This document shows, in pieces, positions 19,001 to 26,313 of a stretch of 64,000 nucleotides of DNA; positions within the stretch are counted from its first letter, which is position 1; every line of letters begins with the position of its first letter. The translations under genes were made by a program, and so were the position numbers. The notes below the pieces were generated by a model. The model did no database searches, was not told where the DNA came from, and saw only the letters and a list, made by a program, of their open reading frames with translations. This stretch comes from PFJX01 sp964466195 (GTDB lineage: Bacteria; Pseudomonadota; Gammaproteobacteria; Burkholderiales; Thiobacillaceae), in NCBI GenBank assembly GCA_964466195.1, contig CAYXMQ010000006.1, positions 1-64,000 on the forward strand. The letters run 5' to 3'.

Positions 19001-19360
19001 CGCCGCTTCCAGGACGACGGCGTGCCGATCTTCCTGATCAGCCTGAAGGCCGGCGGCGTCGGCCTCAACCTGACCGCGGCGGATACCGTCATCCATTACG
19101 ACCCGTGGTGGAACCCGGCGGTGGAGAACCAGGCCACCGACCGCGCCCATCGCATCGGCCAGAAGAACAAGGTGTTCGTCTACAAGCTGGTGGTCGCCGG
19201 CAGCATCGAAGAGAAAATTCTCGCCTTGCAGGAAAAGAAGGCCGAACTCGCCGCCGGCGTATTGAGCGAGGACGCCGCCGCGCTGAGCAAATTCGGCGAA
19301 TCCGATCTGCGCGCGCTGCTGGCGCCGCTGCCGGAAACGAAGCCGGCCGTGCGGGGCTGA
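16034..19360 (+). CDS. SNF2-family DNA-dependent ATPase with SWIM zinc finger
   Basis: A 1108-residue protein. An N-terminal SWIM finger with the CxC...CxH pattern (CSCPVGWMCKHAAAVML, about 74-90) is followed by a long non-conserved region, then a C-terminal SNF2 helicase core (about 640-1090). Core motifs are LADDMGLGKTAQTL (motif I), LLILDEAQTVKN (II, DEAQ), LCLTGTPLENHLGELW (III), VFSQFTSMLDLIEQE (IV), ISLKAGGVGLNLTAAD (V) and HRIGQKNKVFVYKL (VI). Such bacterial Swi2/Snf2 proteins translocate on DNA and remodel protein-DNA or RNA-polymerase complexes. It appears monocistronic. Confidence 0.93.
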   Translation: MSRLPEFTLADVTRWFGEHEIEKAQGYLTAVSHLEVKPPRVTASVQGNGPFPYRVAIGLDTDKQGQPRAVAGCSCPVGWMCKHAAAVMLHLLDQGKAQPKVRPDVLEWLDGFRESLQAPEAKKPGKKPGKSSAARETLFYVLYSAWGNGRDWSVQFIKARRDEQGLATGALTEWSNVERALIQPPKFINEEDLVILRQLWAHRSKARYTLDFPLRGRAGEEALQYMLASGRLLAARDNLHPLAAGEPRPAQLNWRYEQDGSVMPELKSDPAIDATLQLDDIWYLDSERLEIGLLQLDFPASQVAQILAMPALNPAEVPLVASALAELAPQLPAPASPALRIIDVAPTPILSLDTLDVLDVGRYRRYGYSERKFDFLLPAFQYDDVRVEAHGKQEYVTTASGETVRVKRRLADEKRWLQDLDSHGIAPVPPNTLYASRPRPPHLYGLESPAHWPPFMAEHLPALRDAGWQIQVEASFRHLVLEAEDWDAELSEDAGGWFNLNMGVMVQGQRLPLAPLLYDLFHNDARWLDAAKVKLIADTAAVILVTPSGARLRVPAGRIKPLALTLIDLFDKQPGDGALRLSKLDSPRLAEMAATLADKQRWQFKGADAVTQMAKDLQHSDGIHPAEPPAGFALTLRPYQLEGLAWLQYLREHNLAGILADDMGLGKTAQTLAHLLLEKEAGRLDRPCLVILPTSLIFNWKREAERFAPALRVLSLHGPDRAERFGEIAEHDIVLTTYPLLWRDEEVLAAQAYHLLILDEAQTVKNAASHAAQVVRKLQARHRLCLTGTPLENHLGELWAQFDFLLPGFLADNKSFTKTWRTPIEKHGDSGRRDLLAARVRPFILRRRKEDVAKELPAKTIIVRSVELEGAQRDLYETVRSAMDAKVREAIADKGFARSHIVILDALLKLRQVCCDPRLVKLDSAKKVKERAKLDQLMDMLPELVDEGRRVLVFSQFTSMLDLIEQELLKLGLGYVMLTGNTQDREGVIRRFQDDGVPIFLISLKAGGVGLNLTAADTVIHYDPWWNPAVENQATDRAHRIGQKNKVFVYKLVVAGSIEEKILALQEKKAELAAGVLSEDAAALSKFGESDLRALLAPLPETKPAVRG

Positions 19361-19448
19361 GCATTGCAACGAACGACGCGTAAACGAGCCGGGCTTGCTA
19401 CCATCAAAGTTCTTCGCCCTAAGTGATCACCATGTCCCGCTCTTTGCC

Positions 19449-20117
19449 ATGACACCCTTTTTGCTACGCCCCCCCCTGCTGATGCTTGCGACGTTGTTTG
19501 TCTGCCTGCCGGTTTATGCCCAGACGCCTCCCCTCAACGCCGCCCAATCAGCCGAAGCGGCCGCCACGGCGCCGGTCGAGAACGGAAAAGTCATCCCGCC
19601 GCCCCCGCCAGCTGCAATACCGAAAGCTGCCGCGCCGACGCCGGTCGAGAACGGTAAAACGCCCCTGCCGCCCCCTCCTGTTCCGCCAGCCGCGACGCCG
19701 GCACTCAATGGCAAAGCCGCTCCGACCGCCCCGCCAGCCGCAATACCGAAAGCCGCGCCGCCAGTCGAGAACGGCAAGGCCGCCGCGCCGCCCTCGCCCA
19801 CGCTGTCCGATCTCGGCCGCTCATTACGCAATTACTTCACCGAAGAAGAACTCAGTCTGCTGTTCCAATACATGAAGGAATCCGTCATCGCGTCGTTTAA
19901 GGACGAGGAAGTCAACCTGCCGCCGGACCTGTCCTTCAAGCTGGAAATTCTGCTGGTGCGCATGAAGAAGGAAGGCGGCCATTACATGGACAACCTGATC
20001 AATCAGCTGGAAAAAGACCTGAAAAACAGCCTGAAAGAAAAGCTGAAGGAAAAACTGACGCCGCCGCCGATCAAGGAGCAACCCTACAACCCCTGGCTCA
20101 CCAAGCCCTGGCAATGA
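19449..20117 (+). CDS. Secreted Pro/Ala-rich protein with VENGK repeats
   Basis: A 222-residue protein of unknown function. A signal peptide (MTPFLLRPPLLMLATLFVCLPVYAQ) is followed by a low-complexity region (about 27-115) of roughly 20-residue modules ending PVENGK, PVENGK, ALNGK and PVENGK. The C-terminal part is a charged helical domain (LSDLGRSLRNYFTEEELSLL ... EKDLKNSLKEKLKEKL) ending PYNPWLTKPWQ. The modules resemble a periplasm-spanning linker. The start was set at 19449, since the upstream ATG (19395) would spoil the signal peptide. It overlaps the following methyltransferase by 4 bp. Confidence 0.75.
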   Translation: MTPFLLRPPLLMLATLFVCLPVYAQTPPLNAAQSAEAAATAPVENGKVIPPPPPAAIPKAAAPTPVENGKTPLPPPPVPPAATPALNGKAAPTAPPAAIPKAAPPVENGKAAAPPSPTLSDLGRSLRNYFTEEELSLLFQYMKESVIASFKDEEVNLPPDLSFKLEILLVRMKKEGGHYMDNLINQLEKDLKNSLKEKLKEKLTPPPIKEQPYNPWLTKPWQ

Positions 20118-20689
20118 GCCACTGGGAAGAAAAATACCGCGCCCAGACCATTCCCTGGGATCGCGGCGCAGCCAGCCCGGCGTTGCTGGACTGGCTGCAG
20201 GACGGCGCGCTACCGCCCGGACGAATCCTGGTTCCCGGCTGCGGCCACGGCCATGAAGCGCTGGAACTGGCGCAGCGCGGCTTTCAAGTCACGGCGCTGG
20301 ATATCGCACCGACGGCATTGGCGCATCTGGCGGCGCAATTGCATGCAGCGGGCGTCGACGCGGAGCGGGTCTGCGCCGACGCGTTGGCCTGGCAGCCGGC
20401 GCAAGCGTTCGACGCGATCTACGAACAAACCTGTTTGTGCGCGCTCGACCCCGACCATTGGACGGCCTATGAACGCCAACTGTTCGCCTGGCTGCGCCCG
20501 GGCGGCAAACTGTTCGCGCTGTTCATGCAAACCGGCAAGGCGGGCGGCCCGCCCTATCACTGCGCCGTGCCGGACATGCACACGCTGTTTGCCGCCGCGC
20601 GCTGGCAATGGCCGCAGAGCGAGCTGACACGGATCGAGCATCCGAACGGCTTGTTCGAATACGCGGCGGTGCTGACCCGCCTGGGCTGA
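20114..20689 (+). CDS. SAM-dependent methyltransferase, TPMT-like
   Basis: A 191-residue class I methyltransferase starting MSHWEEKYRAQTIPWDRGAASP, typical of the bacterial thiopurine/tellurite methyltransferase-like group. SAM-binding motif I is ILVPGCGHGHEALELAQRGF, followed by VTALDIAPTAL and the cysteine-containing AIYEQTCLCALDP. Members of this group methylate thio-, seleno- or tellurium compounds; the real substrate is unknown. The ATGA overlap with the preceding gene implies coupled expression. Confidence 0.85.
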   Translation: MSHWEEKYRAQTIPWDRGAASPALLDWLQDGALPPGRILVPGCGHGHEALELAQRGFQVTALDIAPTALAHLAAQLHAAGVDAERVCADALAWQPAQAFDAIYEQTCLCALDPDHWTAYERQLFAWLRPGGKLFALFMQTGKAGGPPYHCAVPDMHTLFAAARWQWPQSELTRIEHPNGLFEYAAVLTRLG

Positions 20690-20699
20690 ACGGCCAGTA

Positions 20700-21650
20700 A
20701 TGAATCCGGATTTCCTGCTCCAACTGCTGCTCCAGGTCTGGCTGCCGATTGCCTTGCTGGTGGCGGCCGGCGGCCTGTGGGTGCGGTTTCGGCCGCAGTT
20801 TCCGGCCGACACGCTGCGCGTCAATCTGAACCGGCTGGTCATCGACGTGTTCGCGCCGCCTTTGCTGTTCGCCTTGTCGGCGCAGGCCGAAATCAGCCGC
20901 GAAATGCTGACCGTACCGCTATTGACCGTGGCCGGCATCGCCATCAGTTTCGCGCTGCTCTACCCGTTGCTCTGGCATAGCCGCATCGGGCGCGGCCTGA
21001 CGCGCGAAACGCGCGCCGCCATCCTGCTCGCCGGCACCTTCGGCAACGTGCTGTTCATGGGCTATCCGACGCTGACCTTTCTCTATGGCGACATCGGCGG
21101 CAGTTACGCCGCGTTCGCCGATGTGCTGGCGTCGACGCCGCTGGTCTGGACCTTCGGGGTCTGGGTCGCCACCCGTCTCGGCCATGAGGGCGGCCAGGGC
21201 CACAGTCTGCTGCGCACGATGCTGTCGTTGCCGCCGATCTGGGGCTTCGTGCTCGGCTTCGCAGTCAACCTCTCCGGCATCGACGTGGCGCCCTTGATCA
21301 AGGCGGCCAAGTTCATGGGCCAGGCCACCATCCCGATCATGCTGTTCACGCTCGGCCTGTCGATACCGTGGGGCGCGCTGAAGCCCAGCCGCCCGGTATT
21401 GGCGGCGGTGGCGGTCAAACTGCTGATCGCGCCATTGCTGGTCTTTGCCCTCGCGCGCACGCTGTTCGGCGAGCTGCGGCCGGCGCAAACCGCCGCGATA
21501 CTCGAAGTCGCCATGCCGACCATGCTGATGGCCGCCAGCTTCGCCGACCGCTTCAAGCTCGACGTGCGCGCCGCTGCGCTGACCGCAAGCTGGACCAGCC
21601 TGGCCTTTCTGGTCACGCTGCCGGTCTGGATCGCCGTGCTGGGACGCTGA
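20700..21650 (+). CDS. AEC-family transporter (auxin efflux carrier-like)
   Basis: A 316-residue inner-membrane protein with about ten hydrophobic helices and the family pattern of two five-helix halves. Typical segments are ILLAGTFGNVLFMGYPTLTF in the first half and IPIMLFTLGLSIPWG near the middle. Bacterial AEC proteins carry malate, malonate or similar carboxylates. The two dehydrogenases just downstream act on hydroxy acids, which is consistent with an organic-acid substrate (inference). The gap to the methyltransferase is 10 bp and to the next gene 39 bp. Confidence 0.85.
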   Translation: MNPDFLLQLLLQVWLPIALLVAAGGLWVRFRPQFPADTLRVNLNRLVIDVFAPPLLFALSAQAEISREMLTVPLLTVAGIAISFALLYPLLWHSRIGRGLTRETRAAILLAGTFGNVLFMGYPTLTFLYGDIGGSYAAFADVLASTPLVWTFGVWVATRLGHEGGQGHSLLRTMLSLPPIWGFVLGFAVNLSGIDVAPLIKAAKFMGQATIPIMLFTLGLSIPWGALKPSRPVLAAVAVKLLIAPLLVFALARTLFGELRPAQTAAILEVAMPTMLMAASFADRFKLDVRAAALTASWTSLAFLVTLPVWIAVLGR

Positions 21651-21689
21651 CCGGCGGCGATCATGCCGCGCATTCTCATAGGAAACACC

Positions 21690-22571
21690 ATGCCCAATCT
21701 CGGATTCATCGGCCTCGGCGTCATGGGCCGGCCCATGGCGCTCAATCTGTGCCGCGCCGGCTACCGCCTCAGCGTGTATGCGCGCAACCCGGCGCAAAGC
21801 GCGCCTGTGCAGGCGGCCGGCGCCGCGGTGCTGGACTCGCCGCTCGCCGTCGCGCAAGCGGCGGACATCCTGTTCATCAACGTCTCCGACGATGCCGCCG
21901 TGGATGCCGTGCTGTTCGCTGCGGACGGGGCGGCGGCCGGGCTGGCCGCCGGTGGCATCGTCGTCGATATGGGCACCACTTCGCCGGCGTTCACCCGCCG
22001 GCTTGCCGAGCGCCTGGCGGAACACGCCATCAGCCTGATCGATGCGCCGGTTTCCGGCGGCGAGGCCGGCGCCGTCGCCGGCAGCCTGGCGATCATGGCC
22101 GGCGGTCCGGAAGCGGCATTTCAGCGCGTGCTGCCGCTGTTTCAGGCCATCGGAGCCGGCATCGTGCATGTCGGCGCCAATGGCGCCGGCCAGGTCGCCA
22201 AGGCCTGCAATCAGATCGTCGTCTCCGCCGCCCTGCTCGGCGTCGCCGAAGCGCTGACCTTCGCCGCGCGCCAGGGCGTCGATGCCGGCAAGGTGCGACA
22301 GGCGCTGCTGGGCGGCTCGGCGTACAGCAAGATTCTGGAACTGCACGGCCAGCGCATGCTGGAACGCCAGTTCCAACCCGGCTTCAAGGCCAAACTGCAT
22401 CAGAAGGATCTGGGCATCGTGCTGGCTGAAGCCCAGCAGGCCGGCATCGCGCTGCCGGCTACCGCCGTGGCGGCGCAGCTGATGAATGCGCTGGTCGGGG
22501 CCGGCGGCGGCGAAAAAGACTCCGCGGCCCTGATCGAAATCCTGGAACGCATCAACCGGAGCACAGCATGA
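21690..22571 (+). CDS. NAD(P)-dependent beta-hydroxyacid dehydrogenase (tartronate semialdehyde reductase-like)
   Basis: A 293-residue protein of the 3-hydroxyisobutyrate dehydrogenase family. The Rossmann motif LGFIGLGVMGRPMALNL is at the N-terminus, the substrate motif DAPVSGGEAGA in the middle, and the catalytic lysine lies in GAGQVAKACNQ. The best family fit is GarR/GlxR (2-hydroxy-3-oxopropionate to glycerate). ATG 21690 with a nearby AGGAAA site is preferred over 21663, which would put nine extra residues before the Rossmann strand. It overlaps the next dehydrogenase gene by 4 bp, together suggesting a glyoxylate/glycerate shunt. Confidence 0.88.
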   Translation: MPNLGFIGLGVMGRPMALNLCRAGYRLSVYARNPAQSAPVQAAGAAVLDSPLAVAQAADILFINVSDDAAVDAVLFAADGAAAGLAAGGIVVDMGTTSPAFTRRLAERLAEHAISLIDAPVSGGEAGAVAGSLAIMAGGPEAAFQRVLPLFQAIGAGIVHVGANGAGQVAKACNQIVVSAALLGVAEALTFAARQGVDAGKVRQALLGGSAYSKILELHGQRMLERQFQPGFKAKLHQKDLGIVLAEAQQAGIALPATAVAAQLMNALVGAGGGEKDSAALIEILERINRSTA

Positions 22572-23530
22572 AGGAATATGTCGTTTTTCTCGACCGCGCG
22601 ACGCTGATCGCCGAACTGCGACCCGCGGCGTTCGAACATACCTGGGCGGAACACCCCGCCTGCCCGCCGGAGGAAGCGGCCGACTTTCTCTGGCGCGCCA
22701 GCATCGCCATCACCAACAAGGCGCCGATCACCCGCGAACTGCTGCAGGCCTGCCCGAAACTGCGTCTGGTCGCGGTGGCCGCCACCGGCGTCAACAACGT
22801 CGATCTCGACGCCTGCCGCGAACAGGGCGTCGCCGTCTGCAACATTCGCGGCTACGCCGAACATAGCGTGCCGGAACACGTGTTCATGCTACTGCTGGCG
22901 CTGCGCCGCAACCTGCTGGCCTGGCGCGAAACCCTGCGCCAGAACGCCTGGCAGAAAGCCGGGCAGTTCTGCCTGTTCGACCACGAAATCCACGACCTGC
23001 ACGGCTCCGTCCTCGGCCTGATCGGCTACGGCAATATCGCGGCCGGCGTCGAACGCCTGGCGCACGCTTTCGGCATGCAGGTCCTGATCGCCGAACACAA
23101 AGACGCCACGACGATACGCCCCGGCCGCGTCAGCTTCGACGAAGCGCTCGCCCGCGCCGACCAGATCAGCCTGCACACCCCGCTCAACGACGCCACGCGC
23201 GGCCTGATCGGGGCGCGCGAATTCGGCTTGATGAAGCGCAGCGCCGTGCTGATCAACACGGCCCGCGGCGGCATCGTCGATGAAGCCGCGCTGGTCTCGG
23301 CGTTGAAGACCCGCCGCATCGCCGGCGCCGGCTTCGACGTGCTGTCGGTCGAGCCGCCGGTGGAGACCCACGCCCAGCGCAACCCCTTGCTCGACCTGAA
23401 TCTGCCCAACTTCCTGCTCACGCCGCATGTCGCCTGGTCGAGCCGCGAAGCCATGCAAACACTGGCGGATCAGCTGATGGACAACATCGAAGCGTTCGTA
23501 CGCGGGGAAGTACGCAATCGAGTGGCTTAG
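22568..23530 (+). CDS. D-2-hydroxyacid dehydrogenase (glycerate/hydroxypyruvate reductase-like)
   Basis: A 320-residue enzyme of the D-isomer 2-hydroxyacid dehydrogenase family. The catalytic set is present: arginine in LINTARGGIVDE, glutamate in AGFDVLSVEPP, histidine in LLTPHVAWSS, and the dinucleotide motif GLIGYGNIA. It would reduce hydroxypyruvate or glyoxylate with NAD(P)H, in line with the adjacent GarR-like gene. Its 3' half is duplicated as a decayed fragment at 24688-25197. Confidence 0.92.
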   Translation: MKEYVVFLDRATLIAELRPAAFEHTWAEHPACPPEEAADFLWRASIAITNKAPITRELLQACPKLRLVAVAATGVNNVDLDACREQGVAVCNIRGYAEHSVPEHVFMLLLALRRNLLAWRETLRQNAWQKAGQFCLFDHEIHDLHGSVLGLIGYGNIAAGVERLAHAFGMQVLIAEHKDATTIRPGRVSFDEALARADQISLHTPLNDATRGLIGAREFGLMKRSAVLINTARGGIVDEAALVSALKTRRIAGAGFDVLSVEPPVETHAQRNPLLDLNLPNFLLTPHVAWSSREAMQTLADQLMDNIEAFVRGEVRNRVA

Positions 23531-23585
23531 CCCAGGCGCGTCGCCCATGCGACGCAATAATGACCGATGCTTATGTTCCGGATAC

Positions 23586-23972
23586 CTACCAGAGCGTGAT
23601 GATTTCGAACTGCTTGAAGGCGGCATCCAGCGTCACCAGCGGAACGGACTCGATTTCCGCTTGAGCCGCCAGCATCCTGTCGAACGGGTCGCGATGTGCC
23701 ACCTGATAAATGCCGGCGCGCAGCCCATGGCGGTGCGAAATAGGCAGTAGCGTAAAGCCATCTGCAGCCACTAACTCCTCGAAACGAAACACCGCTTCCG
23801 CCGCTTCTTCCAGCTTGCCGAGTCGATGCTTGGTTGCGATTTCCCAAGCGCTCGCCGCGCTGACCAGGATTTCATTGTCGGCATCGCCGATCAATGCGCG
23901 CGCCTTGGTCGACAGACGCGGATCGTCGGTAAACCACCATAGCAGCGCGTGCGTATCCAGCAGTACTCTCAT
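23586..23972 (-). CDS. VapC-type PIN-domain toxin
   Basis: A 128-residue PIN-domain protein. The acidic metal ligands are visible in VLLDTHALLWW (Asp), SAASAWEIATK (Glu), HRDPFDRMLAAQA (Asp) and LVTLDAAF (Asp). VapC toxins are Mg-dependent RNases that cleave tRNA or rRNA. The start MRVLLDTHAL (23972) overlaps the antitoxin stop by 4 bp (23969-23972), the normal coupled arrangement. It lies between the intact dehydrogenase gene and its decayed copy, so it probably arrived with the rearrangement. Confidence 0.9.
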   Translation of the reverse strand: MRVLLDTHALLWWFTDDPRLSTKARALIGDADNEILVSAASAWEIATKHRLGKLEEAAEAVFRFEELVAADGFTLLPISHRHGLRAGIYQVAHRDPFDRMLAAQAEIESVPLVTLDAAFKQFEIITLW

Positions 23973-24205
23973 TCGTCGCCTTCCCAAGCGCGCAACTCGA
24001 CCTCGGGCAACGGCTCGAAGAACGCCTTGCCGACATGCCCCTTGAGGCGACCGGGTCGACGGCATGGCGCCTCATCCCGAATCGGCACCAACCGCGCGTA
24101 CGCCTTGCCGGACTTGGCGAGGATAATTTCTTCTCCGGCATGAACCCGTTCCAACAGGCGGGACAAATGAGTTTTGGCTTCGTGGACGTTGATCGTCGCG
24201 GTCAT
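23969..24205 (-). CDS. Phd/YefM-type antitoxin of the VapC toxin
   Basis: A 78-residue protein with the Phd N-terminal DNA-binding fold, INVHEAKTHLSRLLERVHAG, then EEIILAKSGKAYARLVPI and an acidic C-terminal tail ending LRAWEGDE that should bind the toxin. It would neutralise VapC and repress the operon. ATG 24205 (MTATINVHEAK) matches the family; the ATG at 24235 adds ten non-conserved residues. Confidence 0.9.
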   Translation of the reverse strand: MTATINVHEAKTHLSRLLERVHAGEEIILAKSGKAYARLVPIRDEAPCRRPGRLKGHVGKAFFEPLPEVELRAWEGDE

Positions 24206-24293
24206 GATGGACTCAATTGGAAGTGATAAACACATTGAAACTTAGTCTGGTGGTCTAGTCATGTCAACCGTGACCCCATTCCTGTTCGAAGTT

Positions 24294-24381
24294 TAGTAGT
24301 CAGTCATATTGAAACGAGAAACTGTAGGTCGGCATGAATGCCGACCTACCTCTCATTGCGATTCATGGTGACTGACTACTA
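24294..24381. repeat. 88-bp nested palindromic element (MITE/REP-like)
   Basis: The outer arms are perfect 13-bp inverted repeats, TAGTAGTCAGTCA (24294-24306) and TGACTGACTACTA (24369-24381). Inside is a perfect 12-bp stem, GTAGGTCGGCAT and ATGCCGACCTAC (24324-24349), with a 2-nt loop; the sequence between the arms and stem is partly complementary as well. No ORF is present. This is the form of a non-autonomous miniature element or a REP/BIME-type repeat. No clear target-site duplication is seen. Confidence 0.7.
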
Positions 24382-24687
24382 GATTTGTAAGGCGGTGCAC
24401 CCTTCATGCTGGCGGGCAGGTGGTGTTCGACCTCTTGTGCCGTCTTGCGGTGCAGTGGGCATGTGTTCGGTGCCGGCAGGCGCCATTTGGCAAAAAGTAA
24501 ACCTGCTATTACAAATCGCGTCTGACCCTGTTCCACGCATTTCAATTTCGGTCAGTATTGCGTCCGACCCCGTTTCCCATGAAAAAGCCCCCTGAAGAGG
24601 GGCTTGGCATCAACAAGATTTGGGTCAGTTGGAAACTGTGGTCTGTCCCCCGTTGTTCGGTCCCCCGTTGTTCGCCCCGTTGTTCCC
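24382..24687. other. Gene-free mobile-element debris
   Basis: No credible gene. It holds two related motifs, GTCTGACCCTGTTCC (24520-24534) and GTCCGACCCCGTTTCC (24562-24577), a hairpin AAGCCCC...GGGGCTT (24585-24605) with no T-tract, and three tandem copies of a CCCCGTTGTTC unit (24647-24683). The GTCTGACCC/CTGTCCCC style of sequence is common in the flanks of small transposases in this bacterial group, so I read it as the scar of a lost element (inference). Confidence 0.45.
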
Positions 24688-25178
24688 AACATTCGCAGCT
24701 ACGCCGAACATAGCGTGCCGGAACACGTGTTCATGCTACTACTGGCGCTGCGCCGCAACCTGCTGGCCTGGCGCGAAACCTTGCGCCAGAACGCCTGGCA
24801 GAAAGCCGGGAGTTTTGCCTGTTCGACCACGAAATCCACGACCTGCACGGCTCCGTCCTCAGCTTGATCGGCTACGGCAATATCGCGGCCGGCGTCGAAC
24901 GCCTGGCGCGCACTTTCGGCATGCAGGTCCTGATCGCCGAACACAAGAACGCCACGACGATACGCCCCGGCCGCGCCGGCTTCGACGTGCTGTCGGTCGA
25001 GCCGCCGGCATTGAACGACGCGCAGCGCAACCCCTTGCTCGACCTGAATCTGCCCAACTTCCTGCTCACGCCGCATGTCGCCTGGTCCAGCCGCGAAGCC
25101 ATGCAAACGCTGGCGGATCAGCTGATGGACAACATCGAAGCGTTCGTGCGCGGGGAAGTACGCAATCGGGTGGTCTAG
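24688..25178 (+). pseudogene. Decayed 3' copy of the D-2-hydroxyacid dehydrogenase gene
   Basis: This stretch is nearly identical to 22841-23530. It lacks the first 273 bp of the gene, has a one-base loss near 24811 (shifting frame) and lacks about 198 bp corresponding to 23130-23327, which removes the catalytic-arginine segment. The end of the gene, including HVAWSSREAMQTL and the stop, is retained, and similarity runs about 20 bp past the stop. It cannot encode a working enzyme. It and the intact gene form direct repeats around vapBC and the palindromic element. Confidence 0.9.
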
Positions 25179-25278
25179 CCCAGGCGCGACGCCCACGCGG
25201 CATGCCGTAGGCATCTGATCGCGACTGAACCTGCTGGCTTAGCGATGCGGCACAGAGACTATTCCGTTATCCGATACA

Positions 25279-26313
25279 TCACTGGTGAACTCGCAAACGA
25301 AAAAAATACAGCATCCATAGAGCAATAAATACGTAGAACATCACGTACTCGGGAAACGCAGCTCGATCGGAGTACAGGCCGGCCAGGCCGATAAACAGCG
25401 TGACGGCGGCCATGATCGCGACCACTCGGCTGGTCGAAAAACCGCCATCCAACAGCACATGGTGCCAATGCTGTCGGTCCGCCTGGAAGGGACTTCTGCC
25501 TTGCTGGAGGCGTAGCAACATCACGCTGCCCATGTCCAGCAAGGGCACTGCAAGTATCCATACGGCCGTAATCGGCCTGATCGCCCCCCCCTCAACCCCA
25601 GCCAGTTTGATCGCATACCAACCTAGCAGCAGCCCGAGCAGCATGCCGCCGACATCCCCCATGAATACCTGCGCACGCGGTTGCCAAGGCCTGCGCAGGT
25701 TGAACACCAGAAAGCCCGCGACGGCGCCCAGCAGAACCAGAATCTCCATGCCCAAGCGCAGATCACCGGCGGTCAGCGCCACCAAAGCGAACAGCAATAG
25801 CGGCAGGGCGACCAGCGTGCCGGCCAGACCGTCGACACCGTCTATCATGTTGATGGCATTCATCAAACCAAGGAGTGAGATGACCGTCACCAGATAAGAC
25901 CATTTTCCCAAGGCCAGATTGCCGATACCGAGAAGATCACCGAAGGTCGTGACATGCACCGAAGTACCGGAAACCAAAATCAGTGCAGCGATCAGCTGTC
26001 CGAAAAACTTGGTTCGATGGCTGAAATGGTGGACATCATCCGCCAGCCCAAACACGACCGTAATGAACATGGCCGCGAACAGACTCCAACTGTCGCCGGG
26101 AATCCCGCCTAGAAGCCCCACCCCCGCAATGAAGGCCATGAAGATGGCGAGCCCCCCCACCAGTGGCGTTGGCGAGGTGTGCAGTTTTCGGCCGCTGGGA
26201 TGATCGACGCAACCGAAATACCGCGCCGGTGCGAGCAGGATTTGCACGAGTAGGGCGGAGAGGGCTGGCGCCAGCAAGACGGGCCACCAATCGGCGAGAA
26301 AGGCAAGCATCAC
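25279..26313 (-). CDS. Polyprenyl-phosphate sugar-1-phosphate transferase (WecA/MraY family)
   Basis: A 344-residue integral membrane protein with about ten helices. It would start glycan assembly by moving a sugar-1-phosphate (usually GlcNAc-1-P) to undecaprenyl phosphate on the cytoplasmic face. Conserved acidic motifs are VFGLADDVHHF, AINMIDGVDGLAG and QVFMGDVGGMLLG, and the basic loop DRQHWHHVLLD is the expected C-terminal HxxH-type motif. The start overlaps the stop of the upstream glycosyltransferase gene (26310) by 4 bp. The gene contains poly-G runs of 8 and 7 (25584-25591 and 26152-26158 on the + strand as C). Confidence 0.9.
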   Translation of the reverse strand: MMLAFLADWWPVLLAPALSALLVQILLAPARYFGCVDHPSGRKLHTSPTPLVGGLAIFMAFIAGVGLLGGIPGDSWSLFAAMFITVVFGLADDVHHFSHRTKFFGQLIAALILVSGTSVHVTTFGDLLGIGNLALGKWSYLVTVISLLGLMNAINMIDGVDGLAGTLVALPLLLFALVALTAGDLRLGMEILVLLGAVAGFLVFNLRRPWQPRAQVFMGDVGGMLLGLLLGWYAIKLAGVEGGAIRPITAVWILAVPLLDMGSVMLLRLQQGRSPFQADRQHWHHVLLDGGFSTSRVVAIMAAVTLFIGLAGLYSDRAAFPEYVMFYVFIALWMLYFFRLRVHQ

